Shown here in pieces: positions 24,589-32,860 of a DNA stretch of 46,587 bases. The position numbers and the translations under genes are program-made. The stretch is from an uncultured Candidatus Saccharibacteria bacterium. Its GTDB lineage: Bacteria > Patescibacteriota > Saccharimonadia > Saccharimonadales > Saccharimonadaceae. Positions within the stretch are counted from its first letter, which is position 1; every line of letters starts with the position of its first letter. The notes under the pieces were generated by a model. The model was not told the DNA's origin and ran no database searches. It saw only the letters and a list, made by a program, of their open reading frames with translations. Location: assembly GCA_948623715.1 (NCBI GenBank), contig CAPHDI010000007.1:1-46587 (forward strand). The letters are read 5' to 3'.

Positions 24589-24913
24589 TATAATTACAGA
24601 CATAGATCTTGGTCGGAGTGTAAAATATTTGTACACTAACTCTAGAAGTTTTATACAAATTGTGGAAAAACTGTGGGAAAGTCTGTGGGTTAGTTTGTGG
24701 GAAACGTGTGGGAAAGTTTTACACATGGTGGAGATTTGGGAGTTTTCCACTGAAAATATTGTAAAAGTGGGAGTTTTCCACGATGTAGTGGAAAAGTTTT
24801 ACAGGGGGATTTACACAGGATTTAACAGGGGTAAAAGTGGGGTTTTGCACAGTTTCCACAGCCCTTACTACTATTACTACTAATTATTTATAGAAAGCAG
24901 GTAAAGGAGGTAT
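24589..24913. other. oriC: Replication origin (oriC) between dnaA and dnaN
   Basis: No gene is present in these 325 bases. It holds at least seven DnaA-box-like 9-mers, including TGTGGAAAA (24661-24669), TTTTCCACT (24743-24751), TTTTCCACG (24774-24782), AGTGGAAAA (24787-24795) and GTTTCCACA (24852-24860), plus several TGTGGGAAA variants (24673-24717). The last box is followed by GCCC and then a DnaA-trio tract, then A/T-rich DNA. That order (box, GC cluster, trios, AT-rich) is the basal unwinding system described in Bacillus subtilis. Unwinding should begin at about 24865-24900, next to dnaN. Confidence 0.88.
24865..24882 (+). promoter_or_regulatory. DnaA-trio tract of the origin
   Basis: Six consecutive triplets TTA-CTA-CTA-TTA-CTA-CTA. 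On the complementary strand they read 3'-(A/G)AT-5', the DnaA-trio consensus that loads DnaA onto single strands. They begin five bases after the box at 24852-24860. Confidence 0.85.
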
Positions 24914-26020
24914 ATGGAAATTAAAGTAGCACAGGAAAAACTCAGTAAGGCACTAAATGGAGTGAGTAGGGTAGCGGCAGGAGCGAGAGCGACATTACCG
25001 ATCTTAAATAATGTTTTAATAAGAGTAGATGACAATAAAGTATCACTGACGACGACAAATCTAGATATGGCAGTAGTGAGTTATTTACCAGTGGCAAGTA
25101 GTAAAAATGGGGTGGTGACAGTACCAGCGAGGCTCATTGCGGAATTCGTGAGTAATCTTCCCCGCGGAGCGGAGGTGGAGATGACGGCAGAGGGGGCAAA
25201 AGTAGAAGTGAAAGCCGGAAGCTGTCATTCGACAATAAATGGAGCATTGGCGGATGATTTTCCGGAATTGCCAGAATTAGAGGCAGATAAGACGGTGAGT
25301 TTCCGGATGGGGGCGGAAGATTTTAAAGCGGGGTTAGGACAAGTGATGATGGCGGCAAGTAGTGATACTACGAGGCCGGCGTTGACAGGAATATACTTCA
25401 ATACTTATGAAGGGGATCTTTACGTGGCAGCGACGGATGGATATAGATTGGCGGAGAGAAAATTGGCAGAAAAAGTCGAGGCGGAAGTGGCGGCGATTGT
25501 GCCGGCGGGTTCAATACAGGAAGTGCTGCGATCGCTAGATGAGACGGAAGAAGAAATTGAGATATTATTTGATGAGACGCAAGTGAGATTTCGGCTAGGG
25601 GCGTGCGAGGTGACGTCAAAACTAGTGGATGGTTCATTCCCTGATTACCGACAGTTGATCCCGAAAAACACGGAGATTATGGTGGAGCTGGGAAAAAGTG
25701 AACTAGTAAGAGTGACGAAATTGGCGGCGTTGTTCGCGAAAGAAGTCGGTGGGTCGATTGTATGCAGTACGAATGTGGAGAAGAAAGTTTTTGCGATTGC
25801 GGCAGTGGCGAATGAATTGGGGGAAAATAGTTCGGAAATAAGTACGGAAGTGGATGTAGACGGAAAAGTGATGCTAAATTCACGGTTTTTGCTGGATGCG
25901 ATAAACGCGCTGAATGGAGATAAAGTGAAATTTGGGTTCTCGAATAAATTGGATCCGGTAGTGGTACGGGCGGAGGGGGTGGATAATTATGTGCATATCG
26001 TAATGCCGCTAAAAAGTTAG
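24914..26020 (+). CDS. dnaN: DNA polymerase III beta subunit (sliding clamp)
   Basis: 368 residues in three similar clamp domains, beginning MEIKVAQEKLSKALNGVSRV and ending YVHIVMPLKS, the usual processivity-clamp end. TLPILNNVLI and RPALTGIYF are conserved strand segments at domain starts. Forms a homodimeric ring around DNA. AAAGGAGG precedes the ATG by only three bases. It is 17 bases from recF, so the two form an operon. Confidence 0.97.
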   Translation: MEIKVAQEKLSKALNGVSRVAAGARATLPILNNVLIRVDDNKVSLTTTNLDMAVVSYLPVASSKNGVVTVPARLIAEFVSNLPRGAEVEMTAEGAKVEVKAGSCHSTINGALADDFPELPELEADKTVSFRMGAEDFKAGLGQVMMAASSDTTRPALTGIYFNTYEGDLYVAATDGYRLAERKLAEKVEAEVAAIVPAGSIQEVLRSLDETEEEIEILFDETQVRFRLGACEVTSKLVDGSFPDYRQLIPKNTEIMVELGKSELVRVTKLAALFAKEVGGSIVCSTNVEKKVFAIAAVANELGENSSEISTEVDVDGKVMLNSRFLLDAINALNGDKVKFGFSNKLDPVVVRAEGVDNYVHIVMPLKS

Positions 26021-26037
26021 AGCTGATTAGGCCGGGT

Positions 26038-27063
26038 ATGATAATAGAGAGCATTAAGCTGGCGAATTTTCGGAGTCATGAGAATTTCGCGCTGAGGCTG
26101 GATCCGCATACGACGACGATTGTGGGGGAGAATGGGTGTGGAAAAACTTCGATATTGGAGGCAATCTACGAGGCGTTAAGGGGAAAAAGTTTTCGGGCGG
26201 CGGATAAAGATATTCTTCGGAGGGGAGCGGAATTTTATCGGGTGGAATTGGAATATTGCGATGGGCGAAAGGTTGCAGTGGCGTATGATGGAGAGAAAAA
26301 GGATTTTTTAGCGGAAGACAAGAAGTCGCGAAGGTTGCCGAAAAAATCACAATATCCGATTGTGTTGTTTGAGCCGGATGACCTACATCTGGTAGGGTCG
26401 AGCCCGACAAGTCGGCGGAATTATTTTGATAGAATGCTGGGACAGCTTGCGGAAAGTTATAGTGTGAGCCTGGCGCGATATAATAAAGCGTTAAAACAGC
26501 GGAATGAATTATTAAAAGTAGAAGAGGTGCGGCCAGGGGATTTGTTTTCTTGGGATGTGCTATTGGTGAAACATGGGATGGAGCTGATGGAGGCGCGGCG
26601 GCGAGGTGTGGAAAAGATTAATGAAGCTTTTACGGAGGTATATCGGTCGATTGCGGAAAACGAAGATGAAGTAAAGCTGGAATACGTAAGTGAAGTCGAG
26701 ACGGAGAGTGAATTTCTAGCGCGGCTAGAACGAAATTTTCAGCGAGATTCCCTGCTCGGCCATACAAGCTACGGCGTGCATCATGATAATTATGAATTCA
26801 TTTTTAATAATGTAAAGGCAGACGGGTCGGCGAGTCGGGGGGAGGTGCGGTCGAGCGTGTTGGCGTTGAAGTTTATCGAAGCAGATATGGTAATGAAGAT
26901 GTTGGGGCGGAAACCGGTGGTATTGCTGGATGATGTATTCTCAGAATTGGATGAGACGAGGCAGAAATGCTTGGTGACGAACTTTCAGGATCATCAGGTC
27001 GTTTTGACGGCCATAGGCGATCAAAACGACCTGTCTGGCTGCGTCGCTCTGAAGAAAAACTAA
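26038..27063 (+). CDS. recF: DNA repair ATPase RecF, with an altered C-terminus
   Basis: 341 residues. Walker A GENGCGKTSILEAIYEA, LFEPDDLHLV and PTSRRNYFDRML, and the signature/Walker B pair EVRSSVLALKFIEAD and PVVLLDDVFSELDE define RecF, an SMC-like ATPase that loads RecA at gaps. The body is complete up to HQVVLTAIGDQND; the last residues (LSGCVALKKN) come from a two-hairpin repeat. A second possible tail reading QVVLTSVGGGKLSCSGFEE then stop lies exactly 100 bases further on (27095-27154) in another frame. The C-terminal end beyond the D-loop is usually variable, so function is probably kept. Confidence 0.94.
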   Translation: MIIESIKLANFRSHENFALRLDPHTTTIVGENGCGKTSILEAIYEALRGKSFRAADKDILRRGAEFYRVELEYCDGRKVAVAYDGEKKDFLAEDKKSRRLPKKSQYPIVLFEPDDLHLVGSSPTSRRNYFDRMLGQLAESYSVSLARYNKALKQRNELLKVEEVRPGDLFSWDVLLVKHGMELMEARRRGVEKINEAFTEVYRSIAENEDEVKLEYVSEVETESEFLARLERNFQRDSLLGHTSYGVHHDNYEFIFNNVKADGSASRGEVRSSVLALKFIEADMVMKMLGRKPVVLLDDVFSELDETRQKCLVTNFQDHQVVLTAIGDQNDLSGCVALKKN

Positions 27064-27085
27064 GGTCTATCTTCGCTCGCTTTCC
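26995..27085. repeat. Two-hairpin dispersed element, copy 2 (recF 3' end)
   Basis: Hairpin 1 is CAGGTCGTTTTGA (26995-27007) with TCAAAACGACCTG (27021-27033), 13 bp perfect. After 17 bases comes GAAGA (27051-27055) with TCTTC (27070-27074), followed by GCTCGC. The stretch from GAAGAAA to TTCGCTCG resembles copy 1 at 20800-20830. The element contains the recF stop codon. Its left arm is also recF coding sequence. Confidence 0.55.
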
Positions 27086-27298
27086 TCGCCAGTTCAGGTT
27101 GTTTTAACTTCTGTAGGTGGCGGAAAGTTAAGTTGTTCGGGTTTTGAGGAATAAGTTTTGCACAAGTTGTGAAAAACTAGATTTTAAGATGTTGTGGATT
27201 TTGTCAGAGGTTTTCCACATGCGTGGAAAAGTGGGGTATTGCAAAAAGTATAGAAGATGATGTGATGTGTTCGGGTTTCGTGGAGGTGTTCGGGAAAA
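27064..27298. promoter_or_regulatory. Spacer after recF with DnaA-box-like sites
   Basis: No gene is supported. TTTTCCACA (27211-27219) and CGTGGAAAA (27222-27230) form a close inverted pair, and TGTGGATTT lies at 27193-27201. It also holds the alternative recF tail (27095-27154). This extends the box-rich zone beyond dnaN-recF. Confidence 0.5.
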
Positions 27299-27955
27299 TT
27301 ATTCGAGGGGATTTAGGGTGAGATCGGAGATTATGGTAGGATTAGTGAGATGGAAAGATTTTGCCCAGGTGATGAGGTTTGCGATGGTGGAATCTTTATC
27401 GGGAAGGTCTGATGCAGTATAGATAAAAATATGATCTGGTGCCGAGTCTGAATCGGTGCGATCAAGGATAGCGACAAGATAGCGACCATAATCAGAGTCG
27501 AGGCGGGTGGTGAGAGTGTAGGTGCGGCCGTCGGAAATGGTACTGTCAACGCGATAAGTGTATTGCGGCTGTAAGGTGGTGAAGGTGTCTTCTATGAGGT
27601 CGATTGTGTAGGTATTGTCTCTAGGGTTGGTAGGAGGATTCGGGGCGGAAGCAAGTTCTTCGGGGTCAGTCAGCATATTGCCAAGATCGGTGAAGAGTTG
27701 AGTGGCAGGGGTGCTACCGATAGTATAATTAAATAAGTAAGTGTGCTCAAAATAGGCGATAGGAGCGATTTCGGGGGCTTGATTGTCATTACTGTCTTCG
27801 TCGGGGTTTAGAGTGAGGAGAAAAATAATAGCAATGATTAAGGCGAAACCGCCAATAGCTATTAAGATAGATAGAACTTTATGATTACGAATAAAGTCAT
27901 GAATGTTGTAAGGTTTTTTGGTGTTTGTTGGGTAGTTGTAATTGTTAGGTTGCAT
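27299..27955 (-). CDS. Small single-pass membrane protein, last gene of the secretion operon
   Basis: 218 residues. A polar Asn/Tyr/Pro-rich cytoplasmic N-terminus, one membrane helix (about 29-50, VLSILIAIGGFALIIAIIFLL), an acidic linker (PDEDSNDNQAPE) and an extracytoplasmic beta-rich domain of about 150 residues (TFTTLQPQYTYRVDSTISDG, LTTRLDSDYGRYLVAILDR). I do not recognise the family. Its ATG overlaps the stop of the hydrolase gene by one base, so the two products are made together. By position and topology it could be a VirB8- or VirB10-like scaffold piece, but no motif shows this. Confidence 0.65.
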   Translation of the reverse strand: MQPNNYNYPTNTKKPYNIHDFIRNHKVLSILIAIGGFALIIAIIFLLTLNPDEDSNDNQAPEIAPIAYFEHTYLFNYTIGSTPATQLFTDLGNMLTDPEELASAPNPPTNPRDNTYTIDLIEDTFTTLQPQYTYRVDSTISDGRTYTLTTRLDSDYGRYLVAILDRTDSDSAPDHIFIYTASDLPDKDSTIANLITWAKSFHLTNPTIISDLTLNPLE

Positions 27956-29847
27956 TATCTTTTAATTCCTCTCAATGTACCGCAGTTAAGGCCGGCGTTA
28001 AGGACTTCGGCGGGTTCGTAAGTGTTATTACCGTGGGCGGAGTCGGCAATGATCCATTTGCCGTCGGCGGTAAGTCCGGTGATGCCGATGAGGTGGCCAA
28101 CGGGAGTGAAGGGTGGATTACCGGTACCGTATAGGTTTCCTCCGGCGACATGAAGCATCCAACCGTCTTGAAGAGCGGAGTTGACAGCGGCAATGCAATT
28201 TTCTCTACTTCCGCCGCCAGGAAATACTTTATACTGGAGGCCATACTGACCGGCTAGGTATGAAGTAATACCAAATGCGCTGCCTTGATAGCCGCTTCCT
28301 GGGCTATAGTAGTTCATGCCAGCGAGACCGGCTTTGTCGCTGGTTTCGCTAGGAAGGATTTCTCGGCCGAGAAGGACGGTAGCCATGATAGCGAAGGAGG
28401 ATGGTCCGCATCCGCCCCAGCAAATAGTGAGACCTTGTCCGCCATTAATGCCGCTGGGGCCAAACCAGAGACTGCCCCAACGAGGGTCGCATTGATCGTA
28501 GTTTGGAAGGTCGGTGCTGTTCCAGGCGGAGCCGCCACCGTAGCAGGAGTTGGCGTTACTATTATTGGTGGCGCCATTGGTGATAGTATTGTAGATGGTT
28601 TTTGCAAAGAGATCAGTGCCGGTGGGGATGGTGGGGTGAACGTCCATACTGCCGCCTTCGTTGGCGATATATTCGTTGGGGTCTCCGGAGACGGCGGCAG
28701 ACCAGTCGGCGATAATAACGTTATTATATTCGTTGGCGAGGGATTTGAAGAGGGCGTTATTTTGCGTGTAGTCATGCGCGCCGAGGGAATAGTTGGTAAC
28801 AAAGATAACTTGACGACTGCTGCCGACGTAGTCGATAACGGCGCGAGCATTTGTTTCATTGGTGCCGTTGGCATTGGTCCCGAGAGCGAAGACTACAATG
28901 TTGCGAAGGCTGGATTGGGGGGTATTTTTAAGAATATCGAGACCAGTGTTGAAATGACGGCCAACTTCGGCGTTGATGCTGACGTTGGGCATGAGGGATT
29001 TAAGGGCGGATTCGGAGCGGACAGTGATGGAGTCGCCGATAATGAGGACATTAGAGCCGTCATTGGCAGTGGCTGGGGTGCCAGCAGAGGTGGTACCGGC
29101 GTATTGATCATACCAATTACGGGCATAGGAGCTGCGAGAACTGGCTTGACAGTTGGCGCGAGCTTCGGCGGTAGTCTGGCCAGGAGCTTCATTGTAAGTA
29201 CAGAAGGTGAGGGCGGCATCTTCGACGGTGGAATCATCTAGGAAAAGTTTGTAAAAGCGAGAGTCATCGAGCCCGTCGTAGAAAGTTTTTAGCTCAGAAG
29301 CGAGAACGGAGTCGTAATTGCTTTCGCCGATTTCAGAGACAATGGAGTTGTAGGTGGTGCCAGTAGTACCAAAGTGAGAGGGGTTGAGGAAGTATTCCCT
29401 GACATTATTGGGAAGGTTATTGAGCATGGTTTGGCGGCGACCGCCTTTCATCTGGATAATGCCGGTGGCGGGGTTAATGTCGTTGAGTAGTTGTTCCCAG
29501 GTCATAGTACTGTAATTACTGGCGCCGTTGACAGCAAAAGGATTGAAGTTACTTTCAGCTTGGATATTACCCATGATGGCGGCGGCTTGAATGTCGGTAA
29601 AACCGAGACTGACGAGCGCGGTCCAGGTTTTTTCGGTGGCGTCGTTGCCACTAATGTTGACGCCGCTAACGCCGGGGGCGCAATCTACGCCGGATGGATT
29701 ATAATAATAAGCTCCGATAGTATTCATGTAGTCGAGCTCGGCGTCGGAGGGGGTGGAGGCGGCGACGGAGCCGACGAGGGCAAAAGCCATGAAGATGCAG
29801 AAGAATGGCTTAAAGCAAGTTTTGAGTTTAGTGAAGAAGGTTTTCAT
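27955..29847 (-). CDS. Secreted three-domain wall hydrolase (lysozyme-like, SGNH, C39-like)
   Basis: 630 residues. Signal peptide (1 to about 31, ending VGSVAAS). Residues about 60-235 resemble phage-tail lysozymes (FTDIQAAAIMGNIQAESNFNP). Residues about 262-430 form an SGNH-type fold: LIIGDSITVRSESAL (block I GDS), FALGTNANG (block III-like) and SMDVHPT (block V D-x-H). Residues about 445-630 resemble C39-type papain-like peptidases: GGCGPSSFAIM (Cys), VGHLIGITGL (His) and WIIADSAHG (Asp). VirB1-like enzymes open the wall for secretion machines; here three activities are fused. TAGGAG, overlapping the upstream gene's stop, is its ribosome site. Confidence 0.8.
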   Translation of the reverse strand: MKTFFTKLKTCFKPFFCIFMAFALVGSVAASTPSDAELDYMNTIGAYYYNPSGVDCAPGVSGVNISGNDATEKTWTALVSLGFTDIQAAAIMGNIQAESNFNPFAVNGASNYSTMTWEQLLNDINPATGIIQMKGGRRQTMLNNLPNNVREYFLNPSHFGTTGTTYNSIVSEIGESNYDSVLASELKTFYDGLDDSRFYKLFLDDSTVEDAALTFCTYNEAPGQTTAEARANCQASSRSSYARNWYDQYAGTTSAGTPATANDGSNVLIIGDSITVRSESALKSLMPNVSINAEVGRHFNTGLDILKNTPQSSLRNIVVFALGTNANGTNETNARAVIDYVGSSRQVIFVTNYSLGAHDYTQNNALFKSLANEYNNVIIADWSAAVSGDPNEYIANEGGSMDVHPTIPTGTDLFAKTIYNTITNGATNNSNANSCYGGGSAWNSTDLPNYDQCDPRWGSLWFGPSGINGGQGLTICWGGCGPSSFAIMATVLLGREILPSETSDKAGLAGMNYYSPGSGYQGSAFGITSYLAGQYGLQYKVFPGGGSRENCIAAVNSALQDGWMLHVAGGNLYGTGNPPFTPVGHLIGITGLTADGKWIIADSAHGNNTYEPAEVLNAGLNCGTLRGIKR

Positions 29848-29861
29848 AAGTTATAGTTCTC

Positions 29862-32843
29862 CTAGGCAGCGTAGCTCCGATTACGCAAGTCGGCGTAGGC
29901 GATATATTTATCAGTAAGGACGGTGTAGGCGGGTGGAGTGTTGATATTATCGTCGGAGTTATTATCTAGATTGATTTTCTCACTCATGGCTTTGGCGATA
30001 ACTTCTGTACTGGTGTTGATTTCGGAGGCGTCAACCATGGCGATAGTAATGGTCGGGTCGTATTGATTAACGTGGTTATAGTAGGCGACAAAGGCGAGCA
30101 TGGTTTTGGTATTTTCAACATTGAGACCGGAGATGCGAGAATAGTAGGCGACGATAGGGTCGGTGTCGGCGTACTTCTCGGCTTGTTGCTTTTCGTACTT
30201 CTCTTCGAGGGCGAGGACGGGATTCGTAGAGCCTTCGTAGGCACCCATTTGCTCAAGGATGCGCTGATCTTCGACGTAACGCTGGTAATATTTACCTTCG
30301 GATTCCCAGAATTCGGAATTGGCGCTGGTATTGCCGCATTTTTGGCCATTGGCCCATTCGATGTTATTGAGGTCTTCGGCCGCATTAAGGATTCCTTTAA
30401 TATCACCAATAAGAGGGGTGTTGTCGATGATGGTGCCAAGGGTGCCGTTGCCGGTCTGCAGTTCGCCTAGGATGTTTTGGTCGACGACACCGGGAGGTGA
30501 TTCTCTGCCGTCGCAATAGGTAATATACTTAGCGAGGTTACCGTCATCGCCGTTACTTTGGTTAATGGTACAGCCGTCACCGTTTTCGTCGCAGCTGTTC
30601 TCGACGATTTGCGACTCAATGGCTTCGACGTAATTAGCGTCGGTGGGTTCGATGTCGACCGTGCTGACGTCGGTGGTGACGATAGGGTTGCAGTAGAGAT
30701 CACCGACAGCGCCAATTTCTTCAAGGAGAGGGCAGTCGCCGTAGGTGGTAAGATAGGAGGAATCTTCGCCTTCGGCAAAGGCGCCGCCCATAAGCGAGGA
30801 GAGCGAGGTAGTGGTGGAGCGGAGGAAAGAGGCGAGGCCGGTCATATTTGTAGAGGTAATGGTCGGGAGAAGGCTATAAGCGATACTACCGAAGAAAGTG
30901 TTGGGATTGCTGGTGTCGAAAGGACTGTAGTTGAGACGGTCGAGCTCGGCTTCTTGGGCGAGGATAATGTTGGTTTGGTGGGCGAATTCTTTAACGGCGG
31001 TGTCACTGGATAAACTTTGTCCACTACCGGAGCGACCTTCGCGCATATTGGCGGCGGCACCACCGGCAGCAAGGAGATGGCCAGCAGGTTTGCCGGTGGC
31101 GGTCTCGAAAGCGTTGGAGAAGAAGACTTTGGCTAATGTTGGTACGAGAAAACTAAGGAAAGTGCTGACCGCAAAGGAAGTAGCGATGGAGATAGCAGCC
31201 TTATAGACGGACTGGACAATAACTTTGGCGGTACCAATGCCAGGAACGAGAGAGGTAGCAATAGAGAGAAGACTGTTGGCAATATCGACGCCGGCGCAGG
31301 CGGTAGCAGTGGCAGCGCCAAAAGTAGCCGCTCCGCCGAGAGCCTTGACGATGCGTTCGAGTGAATAATTAGAAGTGTTTGCGGCGGTGGTAGGGGTGTT
31401 GGCGAGCATCTTTTGAAGGCCGCTGGCTTCGATAGGGGCGCCGGTTTCGATAGCTGGGTCGATAGTGGGTTTGGTGCCTTCGACGAGAGTGACGACGCCG
31501 AGTTTGCCGAAGTCGCTGGTGGTTTGGGTGGTGGTGCTGGTAGTGAGAAAATTAAGCATGGAGTTTATAGCGCTGGAATCACCTTCGCCGTATTTCATTT
31601 TGCTGACGTTTTCCATAAGACCCATAAAGTAGTTGATAGATTGATAGACCTCTTGGGCAGCAGCGGCAACGGCGATCATGCTACCAACTTTCATGGCAGT
31701 ACAAGCCCAGGTGCCGACTTGACCGACATTTTCGGCGACGCTACTTAGCATAGACCTAGCTTTAGTTTCAGGGTCAGCGGAGCCGGTGGTGGCGGAGCCG
31801 TCGGTACTGGGGCCGGGCTCGTCGACAGGGTGAGTAGTGTCTAGCTCGTTGCCATCCTGGTCGACATCATGCTCTTGCCTTTGACCTTCGGTATCGGTGC
31901 GGAGGCTGGTGCTGTCGCCATCAAATTTTGGTTCCATAGTGTTTTTGTAGTTGGCGTCATCAACGTCGGGGTTGTTGGTTTGTTTATAATCTTTGAATAA
32001 GTTGCGGCTAATACCGAGTTTCTGGTAGATTTTGTTGGCGACGTTATCGAAGAAGGTAGCGACGCGGCCGCGCTTAGCTTTCGTGTAGGCGTCGCGAAAT
32101 TCGATATCGGAATTGTACTTATTGACGAAGCTGGCGGCGTCGATCTCTTCCCCGTTCCAGCGGAGAATAGTGTTTTTGCCGGAACCTTCAACTTCAATAT
32201 CAAACTTAGCGAGGCGCTTTTTCATGTAATTCGGGATTTTGGAGTACTTCTTCGCGCCGGTCCAGCTAGTGGTGACGGCACCGCCAGCATCATTCATCAT
32301 ACCGCTCATGATATGTTTAACGCGGAGGGAGTAGCTGGTATAGCTAGTTTGAGTGCTGCTGGTCATGAGGGCGCTGAGGGCAGGAGCGAGGAGGGAGTTG
32401 CTAGTGCTAAGGAAGACGCCGCCACCAAGGAGAGCGAGAGCGATGGTGATGATGGCACCCTTGCCTTTAAGTTTGCTTCTAAGGCCGGATTTTTGATTGG
32501 AGGAATCTTCCTTGGGCTTACCTTTGCCGGTATAGAAAGAATTTTGGTTGTCGTCTTTATAATTAGGCTCACGATTTGAGACGGCGTTATTCTCGGCATT
32601 GCGGAGATTATTAATAGTAGCGTCAGGCTGGGTGGCGCCACGAGCGCTTTCGCCTTGATCGGAGGGCAACTTGTAGTCGTCGTCGCGACGAGCATCAGCA
32701 TCGGCATAGTCGTTTTCGCCGTTACTAAGATGGCGAAATCCACCTTGTTCGGAATCCCAAGGTTCGTAGCCATATTCAGGCTGCTTCCCTGTGGAGGGGC
32801 GGCCGGTATCGCGACTAGTCTTAGAATTATTTTTGATGGGCAT
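29862..32843 (-). CDS. Large membrane protein of the secretion locus, unknown family
   Basis: 993 residues. A polar, disordered N-terminus (1 to about 128, rich in Asn/Asp/Lys) precedes a hydrophobic segment (about 129-160, IITIALALLGGGVFLSTSNS). Further hydrophobic stretches lie at about 376-410 and 496-573 (IATSFAVSTFLSFLVPTLAKVFF). The last about 400 residues are soluble and Cys-containing (YGDCPLL, NSCDENGDGCTIN, KCGNTSANSE), which suggests an extracytoplasmic location with disulfides. No known domain is certain; by its place after VirB4 it may be the VirB6-type or a host-contact component. No Shine-Dalgarno is seen before the ATG; it lies 17 bases after virB4 and may have its own start at TACTAT/TATAAT just upstream. 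Confidence 0.7.
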   Translation of the reverse strand: MPIKNNSKTSRDTGRPSTGKQPEYGYEPWDSEQGGFRHLSNGENDYADADARRDDDYKLPSDQGESARGATQPDATINNLRNAENNAVSNREPNYKDDNQNSFYTGKGKPKEDSSNQKSGLRSKLKGKGAIITIALALLGGGVFLSTSNSLLAPALSALMTSSTQTSYTSYSLRVKHIMSGMMNDAGGAVTTSWTGAKKYSKIPNYMKKRLAKFDIEVEGSGKNTILRWNGEEIDAASFVNKYNSDIEFRDAYTKAKRGRVATFFDNVANKIYQKLGISRNLFKDYKQTNNPDVDDANYKNTMEPKFDGDSTSLRTDTEGQRQEHDVDQDGNELDTTHPVDEPGPSTDGSATTGSADPETKARSMLSSVAENVGQVGTWACTAMKVGSMIAVAAAAQEVYQSINYFMGLMENVSKMKYGEGDSSAINSMLNFLTTSTTTQTTSDFGKLGVVTLVEGTKPTIDPAIETGAPIEASGLQKMLANTPTTAANTSNYSLERIVKALGGAATFGAATATACAGVDIANSLLSIATSLVPGIGTAKVIVQSVYKAAISIATSFAVSTFLSFLVPTLAKVFFSNAFETATGKPAGHLLAAGGAAANMREGRSGSGQSLSSDTAVKEFAHQTNIILAQEAELDRLNYSPFDTSNPNTFFGSIAYSLLPTITSTNMTGLASFLRSTTTSLSSLMGGAFAEGEDSSYLTTYGDCPLLEEIGAVGDLYCNPIVTTDVSTVDIEPTDANYVEAIESQIVENSCDENGDGCTINQSNGDDGNLAKYITYCDGRESPPGVVDQNILGELQTGNGTLGTIIDNTPLIGDIKGILNAAEDLNNIEWANGQKCGNTSANSEFWESEGKYYQRYVEDQRILEQMGAYEGSTNPVLALEEKYEKQQAEKYADTDPIVAYYSRISGLNVENTKTMLAFVAYYNHVNQYDPTITIAMVDASEINTSTEVIAKAMSEKINLDNNSDDNINTPPAYTVLTDKYIAYADLRNRSYAA

Positions 32844-32860
32844 ATATTATATAGTAATGA

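Noticed and set aside
28285..29241. Long open frame on the plus strand opposite the hydrolase gene
   Set aside because: Its Gly/Val/Asp-rich composition is the mirror of the real gene on the other strand; no start site or domain supports it.
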